Assembly (NCBI GenBank): GCA_018396565.1
Contig: JAGTQO010000014.1
Coordinates: forward strand, 5,442-18,436
From: Candidatus Bathyarchaeota archaeon
Lineage (GTDB): Archaea; Thermoproteota; Bathyarchaeia; 40CM-2-53-6; RBG-13-38-9
Reading direction: 5' to 3'
DNA: 12,995 bases
Under the pieces are notes generated by a model. The model was not told the DNA's origin. It ran no database searches and saw only the letters and a list, made by a program, of their open reading frames with translations. A program made the position numbers and the translations under genes. Positions within the stretch are counted from its first letter, which is position 1, and every line of letters starts with the position of its first letter. Shown here one piece after another: positions 6,884 through 12,611 of the stretch.

Positions 6884-7729
6884 TTGAAACTACCCAGGTA
6901 TAGGGCGCGCGCATTGAGATCCAGCTACTGGAAGCCTGGGACAGACTATAAGCATAAGATTCTGGATGCGGTGAGAGGGATAGTTCAGAGAGGTGATGTG
7001 ATAGTTGTATCTGAGAAGGCTATCTCCACAGCTATGGGAAGGATCATTGATGAATCTGGAATTCAACCTTCACTCTCCGCCGAGCTCATCTGTAAATTTT
7101 GGATGCGGAAGGTATGGGCTTACTTCTTGGGGCCACTCACTAGGCTCAGCCGAACAAACATATCGAGGCTCAAGAATTATCCTCTGGAGGATGGGGCTAG
7201 ACATAAGCAGCTGTCACTATCTTATGCTGGGCTCCTAGCTTCTTTGAAGCATGGTTCAGAGGGAGGGATAGACGTAAGTAATCTTCCTTACTCTTACGCT
7301 TCCATACCGCTATCTGAACCATACAAGATTGCTTATGAGATAAAGTCGCATATAAAAGGGCGAACAGGTGTCGATGTTGATGTTATGATAGTTGATTCAG
7401 ATAAGACCTTCAGCATCTTCTCTTTTCACATGTCCTCAAGACCGAGTTTCGTGAAGGGAATTAAGAATCTCAGTCTATTCGCCTTCATCTTCGGTAGACT
7501 GCTGAGGTTGAGGCCTAGGTCAACACCTATAGCTTTGGCTTCGAATGGGATATGTGCTGAGGAGGCTTTGCAGATAGCTGCTGTATCTAACAGAGTGAGG
7601 GGTGACGGGGCGGGTAAGACTGCTTGGGATGTTGCAGAACACTTTAAGGTTGGGGTGTCTCAGGTAAGCTGGGAGATGCTTGAAAGTGTCTCTCACTACC
7701 CTTTGGTGATAGTAAGGAGAATAAGGTGA
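6884..7729 (+). CDS. Divergent CofE-like ligase (F420-0:gamma-glutamyl ligase family)
   Basis: The product (281 aa) belongs to the CofE family, which adds gamma-linked glutamate to F420-0 using GTP. Matching segments are GDVIVVSEKAISTAMGRI (about residues 37-54) and EGGIDVSNLP (126-135, the family GIDxSN). The segment VDVMIVDSDKTF (165-176) occupies the place where CofE enzymes have a metal-site ITDTFGRPWR-like stretch. That motif is altered here: the threonine and the GRPWR part are missing. The C-terminal half (GICAEEALQ, RGDGAGKTAWDV) keeps family flavour. It may be a paralogue acting on another acid substrate rather than the main CofE. Start TTG 6884 has GGAGTGG 4-10 nt upstream (6873-6879). 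It diverges from the RimK-like ligase gene and converges on the CitG-like gene (10-bp gap). Confidence 0.72.
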   Translation: MKLPRYRARALRSSYWKPGTDYKHKILDAVRGIVQRGDVIVVSEKAISTAMGRIIDESGIQPSLSAELICKFWMRKVWAYFLGPLTRLSRTNISRLKNYPLEDGARHKQLSLSYAGLLASLKHGSEGGIDVSNLPYSYASIPLSEPYKIAYEIKSHIKGRTGVDVDVMIVDSDKTFSIFSFHMSSRPSFVKGIKNLSLFAFIFGRLLRLRPRSTPIALASNGICAEEALQIAAVSNRVRGDGAGKTAWDVAEHFKVGVSQVSWEMLESVSHYPLVIVRRIR

Positions 7730-7739
7730 GGTTCTATTC

Positions 7740-8681
7740 TCAAGGCCTGAACCCTTGAAGGAGAGCTATGGCAAGCGATGATGCAGTGAGGTCTGCAGTA
7801 GCTCCTGGATTCAACCTGTTACCACTCAACCTCAACTTTACATCCAATTCATATAACTTTCTCCTTCCAGTTGAAGACTCCAAGCCGCCCAGAGAGAGTA
7901 TCTCTCCAGCGGAGCAGGAGATCTCTCTGGCAACCTCCTCTCCAGCCTTCCTGGCTATCAACGTGTCTGGGAAGGTAGATAAGATCTTTAGGAAAGTATC
8001 TACTGTCGCGATGTTGTAATCTCCAGTCTCTTCGAGTCGCCTGATGAAATAGGGGTATCCAACCTCAAATGTGATCTTGAAGTCGTTTACCCACTCCGAG
8101 GCTATAGAGTCATAGGAAGATGATAGATGGAAGAGTTCAATCAATGGAATCTCTGAATCTAATATTTCTCTGCGTCCTGAGTCTGTCGTGACATCGAACC
8201 TATCAACTGAACCCAAACCTCCAGCCCTTGACATCCTGATTGCGTCGCAAACTTCAACTGAGTCCACGCTTGTTGTGGAGTGGGTGATTTCAGATAGTGT
8301 CTTCCTCAGCTTAGACGTGTCAGGTAATCTCCTAGACCATACGTATCCAGCTGCGATAGATATGGGAATTGTCAGTATCAAGGTTCCGAGAATGGTATTT
8401 CCACCATGCTGCCAATTAAGCATGGAGGAGACACCGTCCTTTATGAGTCTCCCAATGTGAAGATCTCCTAATCTTACCCTGCCCTCGGAGAGTAGTCTTC
8501 CTTTACTGGCCGCCACCCTGAGTGTATGTCCTACCCCGACGGCTGATGCCAAGAAATGTTCATACCTGGTCCTCTCGAAGTTGGCTGTGCGATGGACATT
8601 GCCTGGCTTAGGGTATGCACTGACCTCTAACAAGATTGCTAACTGTATGCTGCCGGAAACGTACTCCTCGACTTTTCTCAA
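7740..8681 (-). CDS. CitG-like protein (triphosphoribosyl-dephospho-CoA synthase family)
   Basis: The product (313 aa) matches the CitG family by EVSAYPKPGNVHR (residues 19-31), GGNTILGTLILTIP (about 93-106) and a C-terminal RLNPGATADLTASSLAIALL (289-308). CitG enzymes transfer the ribose 5-triphosphate of ATP to dephospho-CoA, releasing adenine, to make the citrate-lyase prosthetic group. No citrate lyase or malonate decarboxylase genes are seen here. As I recall, archaeal and methylotroph homologues accompany H4MPT-pathway genes, so a role in cofactor ribosylation is more likely than lyase activation; this is inference. Start TTG 8681 is preceded by GGTTGTGAG. A clear TATAAATA lies about 55 bp upstream. 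Its 3' end faces the CofE-like gene. Confidence 0.82.
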   Translation of the reverse strand: MRKVEEYVSGSIQLAILLEVSAYPKPGNVHRTANFERTRYEHFLASAVGVGHTLRVAASKGRLLSEGRVRLGDLHIGRLIKDGVSSMLNWQHGGNTILGTLILTIPISIAAGYVWSRRLPDTSKLRKTLSEITHSTTSVDSVEVCDAIRMSRAGGLGSVDRFDVTTDSGRREILDSEIPLIELFHLSSSYDSIASEWVNDFKITFEVGYPYFIRRLEETGDYNIATVDTFLKILSTFPDTLIARKAGEEVAREISCSAGEILSLGGLESSTGRRKLYELDVKLRLSGNRLNPGATADLTASSLAIALLQGFRP

Positions 8682-8732
8682 AACTCACAACCCATGTATC
8701 TACTTGGCTGAGGTTGTGGGATATTTCATGGC

Positions 8733-8740
8733 TATTTATA
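8733..8740 (-). promoter_or_regulatory. TATA box of the CitG-like gene
   Basis: The minus strand reads AAGG-TATAAATA-GCC. This is a near-ideal archaeal TATA element preceded by purines that could serve as a BRE. It is centred about 55 bp from TTG 8681, predicting a leader near 30 nt that would include the GGTTGTGAG ribosome-binding motif. Confidence 0.6.
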
Positions 8741-8979
8741 CCTTAGGAGATTCTGCATGGCGCTTTGAGGGTGTATTCGGTAGCCTGAGGATTTTTGAGG
8801 TCCAGACTCTAATGTTTGAATGTGAATTTAGCAGACGCCCCACCCCCCTAGGAGGGTTAGGCTTTCCCTATATGGAGCTCGAGATCCTGAGATCTCTTTG
8901 AAATAATGGGAATTCTTAGATATCAACCACAAAATCTAATAAAAGGTTTGTTGGTCTTAGAATGTTCATTTAGACTCGG

Positions 8980-9014
8980 TTTTATCTTACCGTTACTCTC
9001 TTATATCTTGGAGG
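8980..9014 (+). promoter_or_regulatory. Promoter and ribosome-binding site of the nucleotidyltransferase gene
   Basis: TTTTATCTTA at 8980-8989 is a TATA candidate centred about 38 bp from TTG 9023. A strong Shine-Dalgarno GGAGG (9010-9014) ends 8 nt before the same TTG. The two signals together argue for the start at 9023 rather than the longer frame from ATG 8906. Confidence 0.5.
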
Positions 9015-9022
9015 CCACCTCT

Positions 9023-10081
9023 TTGAACTCTCCCCGTTCAGATTTTCGTGACAGAGACTTTATTGAAACATTAGACGGATACTTCTTCACAGTCGTCGGC
9101 AATACACATCCAGCAGGCAGGGTTTTGTCCTATCTGAAATATTATCCTGAAGCTAAGGGGAAGTGGAGGCGACTCAGCCAGACATATGATAGAGCCATAA
9201 AGTATTATGACATCCCCCACCTGAAAGATGCTGTGAGGTTGGTCTCTGAAAGGTGCAGCCGATACCTGTACAGGGACGATCTCTTGAACATAACCTTTAC
9301 AGCTGTACCTCTCGAGGCTGTTGGCGTCCATTACAAGCCTGAGGAGAAACTGAAGTCCTTCATCGATGGTGAAAAGCTCGATCCATTACAGAAGAAGGCT
9401 CTGGATCTTGCCCTGAAACTTTCTCGTAATAGTGACATCCAACTTTCAAAGTTTGGTGTGACAGGCTCCATACTTATCGGCCTTCACCAACAGGAATTCT
9501 CTGATGTGGACCTTACCATATATGGGAAGCAGAGTGGGTTGAGGGTGAGAGAATGTATGATAGATATTTTCAACTCTGGAGATCAGGAGCTTGTCAGGTC
9601 TCCACCTGAGCTCAACCCTACTCCAGCTAGGGAGTCGAGACTACGCCTAATGAATAGGGAGCAGTTGAAGATCTTCTATGAGAGAAAGTGGAACCGAGGT
9701 TTATTCAGGGGGACACCATTCTCAATCAATCCAGTCCTCGAACCTTCAGATGTGAAAGAGAGATACGGCGACTATAAGTACGTTCCCCAAGGCATCGTTG
9801 AAGCTGAGGGCACCGTCACCGACGCATCTGAGAGCATCTTCGTCCCCGCGAGATACGTTGTCTCCGATGTGAAGGTTAAGAGCGGTCTAGAAGTCAAGGA
9901 GATATTGGAGGTTGTGAGTTTCGACAGAGATTACGGTGACGTCGCCTTAGAAGGCGAGCGAATATCAGTTAGGGGGAAGTTGGAGAGGGTTGAAAGGCTG
10001 AGGGGGAGAGATTCATATTTCAGGATTGTAGTAGGCTCGATAGAATGTGGCGGGGCAGATTACATCAAAATAGACGTGTAG
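9023..10081 (+). CDS. Archaeal predicted nucleotidyltransferase (DNA polymerase beta-like fold), unknown role
   Basis: The product (352 aa from TTG 9023) has three visible parts. The N-terminus has FRDRDFIET...VVGNTHPAGRVLSYLKYYPE (about residues 8-43). The centre has a nucleotidyltransferase signature: GS at 148-149 in VTGSILIG, followed by SDVDLTIYG with Asp161 and Asp163 as likely metal ligands. The C-terminal third is rich in beta strands and charged residues (EGTVTDASESIFVPARY, then GERISVRGKLERVE) and could be an OB-like domain. Proteins with this layout are widespread in archaea as predicted nucleotidyltransferases, but I know no established substrate. The longer frame from 8906 adds 39 residues without family similarity, and a GGAGG precedes 9023. 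It ends 8 bp from the convergent ftr stop. Confidence 0.75.
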   Translation: MNSPRSDFRDRDFIETLDGYFFTVVGNTHPAGRVLSYLKYYPEAKGKWRRLSQTYDRAIKYYDIPHLKDAVRLVSERCSRYLYRDDLLNITFTAVPLEAVGVHYKPEEKLKSFIDGEKLDPLQKKALDLALKLSRNSDIQLSKFGVTGSILIGLHQQEFSDVDLTIYGKQSGLRVRECMIDIFNSGDQELVRSPPELNPTPARESRLRLMNREQLKIFYERKWNRGLFRGTPFSINPVLEPSDVKERYGDYKYVPQGIVEAEGTVTDASESIFVPARYVVSDVKVKSGLEVKEILEVVSFDRDYGDVALEGERISVRGKLERVERLRGRDSYFRIVVGSIECGGADYIKIDV

Positions 10082-10089
10082 CAGGTGAG

Positions 10090-10980
10090 TTAACTTAAGA
10101 TTTCTCTTAGGGGAATCTTGAAAGGTCCGAGCCTACCCTCGAAGTTCACTGCAGTTATCTTCCGAACACCCTCAATAGACGATGCGGCCCTGATCCCTTC
10201 AGACATAGCCCGCTTTACACATTCGAGGTCTATCCCATTCAAAACTATCTCATAGACACTGTTGACCCCGTCAGGAACCTTCGATTCAGGCAGGACTTCC
10301 TTCAGGGTCGGGCAGAACGGGTGGTTCGTCGAGGCTGGAAGCTTATACTTGTTCGACCCTACCTTGGAACCTGAACGGCAGATCCCCCCAGGGAAAGGTG
10401 TCACAACCCCTTCGACAGACCTGATAGCCTCCACAGCCCTCTCTGCGGCGGTTAAGCCACTTCTATACGTCTCCGCCATAATGATGAAGTTACCACCTGC
10501 CACACCCCTCCTAACCCCAAACTTATCCTCTATGATAAACTCACCCTCCATCACAGGTATCCGCCAAACAGTCCTACCACCCAACGTGTCTTTCTTTTGG
10601 TATCCGTCACCGAAGAGTCTGATAGCCCTCCCAATCTTAAGCCTCTTCTTAGCACCATACATTGAGTCGAAGGCTGATGTTGTAGGGCAAGTCAAGATAC
10701 ATTGCCCAATCCTTGAAACCATCTGCATTTTGAAATCCCTACCTGTCCTATGATATATCTGTATATTCACTCCTGGACGTCCGTCAGGTGTCTTACTTGG
10801 GGGGACGGGCACCCCCTCGACACCTGCCTCAGCAGGTGACATTATTATCGACGATGCGAAACCGACCGCGCTGTTTGCGGCCAAATTCGCCCACCTCTCA
10901 TTCTCCGCTGTGATTAATATCCTACCTACAATCATGGGAAAAGCTTCTGCAAACGTATCCTCAATTTCCACAAAGCCCAA
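10090..10980 (-). CDS. ftr: Formylmethanofuran:tetrahydromethanopterin N-formyltransferase
   Basis: Ftr moves the formyl group from formylmethanofuran to N5 of H4MPT, the second step of CO2 reduction in the archaeal methyl branch. The product (296 aa) has family length and near-diagnostic stretches: VEIEDTFAEAFPM at the N-terminus, IIMSPAEAGVEG and PPSKTPDGRPGV (about residues 45-70), RIGQCILTCPTTSAFD (about 90-105), LFGDGYQKKD, GVAGGNFIIMAE and TPFPGGICRSGSKVGS (about 195-210). Start TTG 10980 has GGAGTGA 6 nt upstream and gives an N-terminus similar to known Ftr. GTG 10971 is a weaker alternative. It is divergent from mtd. No fwd/fmd genes are adjacent. Confidence 0.96.
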   Translation of the reverse strand: MGFVEIEDTFAEAFPMIVGRILITAENERWANLAANSAVGFASSIIMSPAEAGVEGVPVPPSKTPDGRPGVNIQIYHRTGRDFKMQMVSRIGQCILTCPTTSAFDSMYGAKKRLKIGRAIRLFGDGYQKKDTLGGRTVWRIPVMEGEFIIEDKFGVRRGVAGGNFIIMAETYRSGLTAAERAVEAIRSVEGVVTPFPGGICRSGSKVGSNKYKLPASTNHPFCPTLKEVLPESKVPDGVNSVYEIVLNGIDLECVKRAMSEGIRAASSIEGVRKITAVNFEGRLGPFKIPLREILS

Positions 10981-11016
10981 ACATTTTCACTCCAATTCAG
11001 CTTCAACTATTCACGC

Positions 11017-11022
11017 CTTAAA
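11017..11022 (-). promoter_or_regulatory. Candidate TATA box of ftr
   Basis: The minus strand reads GATTTAAGG (11024-11016), an acceptable TATA-like element centred 40 bp from TTG 10980. The predicted leader is about 14 nt and would include the GGAGTGA motif. Confidence 0.4.
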
Positions 11023-11060
11023 TCTTGTGATTCTACCAAAATAAAAGGAATACATACCGT

Positions 11061-11068
11061 TTTATAAT
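11061..11068 (+). promoter_or_regulatory. Candidate TATA box of mtd
   Basis: TTTATAAT (within GTTTTATAATC) is centred about 36 bp from TTG 11100 but lies only 5 bp from ATG 11073. An ATG start there would leave no room for transcription initiation from this box, so it supports TTG 11100. A weaker AAAATAAAAGG lies at 11038-11048. Confidence 0.5.
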
Positions 11069-11099
11069 CGACATGGATACTATTTCTTGGTGTCCAGAG

Positions 11100-11939
11100 T
11101 TGGGTAAGATAAAGGTTGGCTTCGCCAAGGTGGGAAACATAGGGTGTAGCCCCCTAATTGAATTCCTCCTCGACGAGAGGGCTGAGAGGGAAGATATTGA
11201 GGTTAGGGTGTTCGGTTCAGGTTCAAAGATGGACCCTGAGAGTTGCGTCTGGGTCGCTGAGGAGACCGTTAAATATGCACCTAACCTCGTAGTCTTTACG
11301 TCGCCAAACGCCTCACTTCCAGGACCTTCCAAGGCTAGGGAAGTATTTCAGAAAAGTAACATCCCAACCATCATAGTCTCCGACAATCCAGCCAAGAAGG
11401 CGACCAGACTTATGGAGGAGGCCGGGCTAGGATACATAATAGTTGAGGGTGACGTAATGATAGGGGCCCGCAGAGAATTCTTAGATCCTATCGAAATGGC
11501 GTGCTTCAACTCAGACATCATAAAGGTCTTGGCCGTGACAGGTCCCTTCGAGGTTCTAAGAGCAACCATCGATAAACTGATCACGACTATTAAAAATGGT
11601 GGAAAAATAGAGTTGCCCCGTATCATAGTAAATAAGGATAGGGCTGTAAATGAAGCTGGATTCAACAATCCATATGCCAAAGCAAAAGCCGCATCCGCCT
11701 ATGAGATGGTGAGGCGTGCGGGTGACTTGACCTTCGAAGGATGCTTCGTCGAGAAAGATTGGAAACGCTACATCGAGCTTGTCTGCGCAGGCCATGAGAT
11801 CGTAAGGGCTGCAGCGCAACTTGCAGATGAGGCTAGGGAGATCGAGAAGGGCAATGACATGTTAACTAGGAAACCACACAACAATGAAGGTTTAACCCTA
11901 AAAAAGAATAGGCTCATAGAGAAACCTCACATTTTGTGA
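11100..11939 (+). CDS. mtd: F420-dependent methylene-tetrahydromethanopterin dehydrogenase
   Basis: Mtd reversibly reduces methenyl-H4MPT to methylene-H4MPT with F420H2. The product (279 aa) shows IKVGFAKVGNIGCSPLIEFLLDERAERED-type features at the N-terminus, GSGSKMDPESC (about residue 40), SPNASLPGPSKARE (about 68-81), GARREFLDPIEMA (about 131-143), NNPYAKAKAA (about 195), TFEGCFVEKDWKRY and RKPHNNEG near the end, all typical of Mtd. The in-frame ATG at 11073 would add 9 residues. TTG 11100 is preferred because it puts the start 11 residues before GNIG, close to known Mtd, has GGTG 7 nt upstream, and fits the TATA box. It is divergent from ftr. Confidence 0.95.
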   Translation: MGKIKVGFAKVGNIGCSPLIEFLLDERAEREDIEVRVFGSGSKMDPESCVWVAEETVKYAPNLVVFTSPNASLPGPSKAREVFQKSNIPTIIVSDNPAKKATRLMEEAGLGYIIVEGDVMIGARREFLDPIEMACFNSDIIKVLAVTGPFEVLRATIDKLITTIKNGGKIELPRIIVNKDRAVNEAGFNNPYAKAKAASAYEMVRRAGDLTFEGCFVEKDWKRYIELVCAGHEIVRAAAQLADEAREIEKGNDMLTRKPHNNEGLTLKKNRLIEKPHIL

Positions 11940-12101
11940 TGGACTGAGAATGGAAAATGCGGAAGAAAGTCAAAGTTATGATGAGGAGTAATCTAGAGGC
12001 CATAGCTGGGGCACTTAAATTTTACCTCTGAAAGTTTAATAGGGCTACAAACTACCATTCATTATATATCGAGATCGCCATAATTTTCTTTGGTGGGTTA
12101 C
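11940..12101 (+). promoter_or_regulatory. Spacer with promoter of the PPC-domain gene
   Basis: This 162-bp gap has a strong TATA element TTATATAT at 12062-12069, centred about 37 bp from TTG 12102, and a GGTGGG ribosome-binding motif at 12092-12097. Two tiny frames are present (13 codons near 11951 and 24 codons from ATG 11957), but nothing supports either as a gene. No hairpin plus T-run terminator for mtd is clear. Confidence 0.5.
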
Positions 12102-12569
12102 TTGAGATATTTTGGAAGGGTCGACCTGACTAACACATTGATTGCAAGGTTCAGACCGATGGAAACCGTTCCTGAGAGAATAACGGATCTTATGAGTGAG
12201 GTAGGCTTCAGGAGAGCTGCGATCCTATCAGCTATCGGAAGTTTCTCCGAGGCCACTTTCTACTGTGTCAAACCAGAGTCCAAGTTACCATATGGTACAG
12301 AGCAGATAACTAAGATTAGTATGAGAGGCCCTTTCGAGGTCTTGACAATGGAAGGGAATATGTTGCCATACTCGGACAGGCTGATACACCATCTACATGT
12401 AGCTTTGGGGACTCATGATGGTAGGGTGGTCGGCGGCCACCTGGAGAGGGCGACCGTGTATACCACCCTAGAATTATTCTTAGCTGAGATTAAAGGTTGC
12501 AACGTGGAGAAGCAGGACGATAAGATCGCGGGTGGCGTTCAGATAAAGCTGCCGATAGAGGATTTTTGA
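12102..12569 (+). CDS. Stand-alone PPC/DUF296-domain protein
   Basis: The product (155 aa from TTG 12102) is a single PPC (DUF296) domain. The diagnostic parts are ARFRPMETVPERI near residue 15, AAILSAIGSFSEATFYCVK (about 39-57), GPFEVLTMEGNM (about 76-87) and HLHVALGTHDGRVVGGHL (about 97-114). The conserved histidines of the last stretch could form a metal site. In plants this domain sits behind AT-hooks in DNA-binding proteins; prokaryotic single-domain members form trimers and their function is mostly unknown, so DNA binding should not be assumed. Upstream in-frame TTG 12090 and GTG 12093 are possible, but TTG 12102 follows GGTGGG by 4 nt. A transketolase gene follows 42 bp downstream on the same strand. 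Confidence 0.85.
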   Translation: MRYFGRVDLTNTLIARFRPMETVPERITDLMSEVGFRRAAILSAIGSFSEATFYCVKPESKLPYGTEQITKISMRGPFEVLTMEGNMLPYSDRLIHHLHVALGTHDGRVVGGHLERATVYTTLELFLAEIKGCNVEKQDDKIAGGVQIKLPIEDF

Positions 12570-12611
12570 TACGGGAAACCTACTCTTTCAGACTTGTGAG
12601 GGCAACTCAAC

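Larger units (their letters stand above)
8682..9022. other. Non-coding divergent spacer between CitG-like and nucleotidyltransferase genes
   Basis: This 341-bp stretch has no gene I can support. It holds the two outward promoters and, between them, two symmetric elements. One is a 14-bp near-palindrome CCCCCCTAGGAGGG at 8843-8856 (one mismatched pair). The other is a perfect inverted repeat GAGATC-CTGA-GATCTC at 8881-8896. These could be operators or small hairpins. Plus-strand frames crossing the region (8581-8901 and the extension from ATG 8906) show no family resemblance. Confidence 0.5.

Noticed and set aside
8581..8901. Plus-strand 106-codon frame across the start of the CitG-like gene
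   Set aside because: A third of it is antisense to the CitG-like N-terminus and the rest shows no family resemblance; the region is better explained as a promoter spacer.
8906..9022. N-terminal extension of the nucleotidyltransferase from ATG 8906
   Set aside because: The 39 extra residues are not family-like, the stretch contains a TATA candidate, and GGAGG precedes TTG 9023.
11348..11680. Minus-strand 110-codon frame inside mtd
   Set aside because: It is antisense to conserved Mtd sequence and has no supporting motif.
11957..12031. 24-codon frame (MRKKVKVMMRSNLEAIAG...) after mtd
   Set aside because: It is too short to judge, has no clear ribosome-binding site and no recognisable similarity.
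517..12611. tRNA, rRNA, CRISPR array, insertion sequence or riboswitch in the intergenic gaps
   Set aside because: I read every gap and found no cloverleaf, regular short repeats, transposase or terminal inverted repeats. The only long repeat is the cdhC duplication, which has no mobile-element features.
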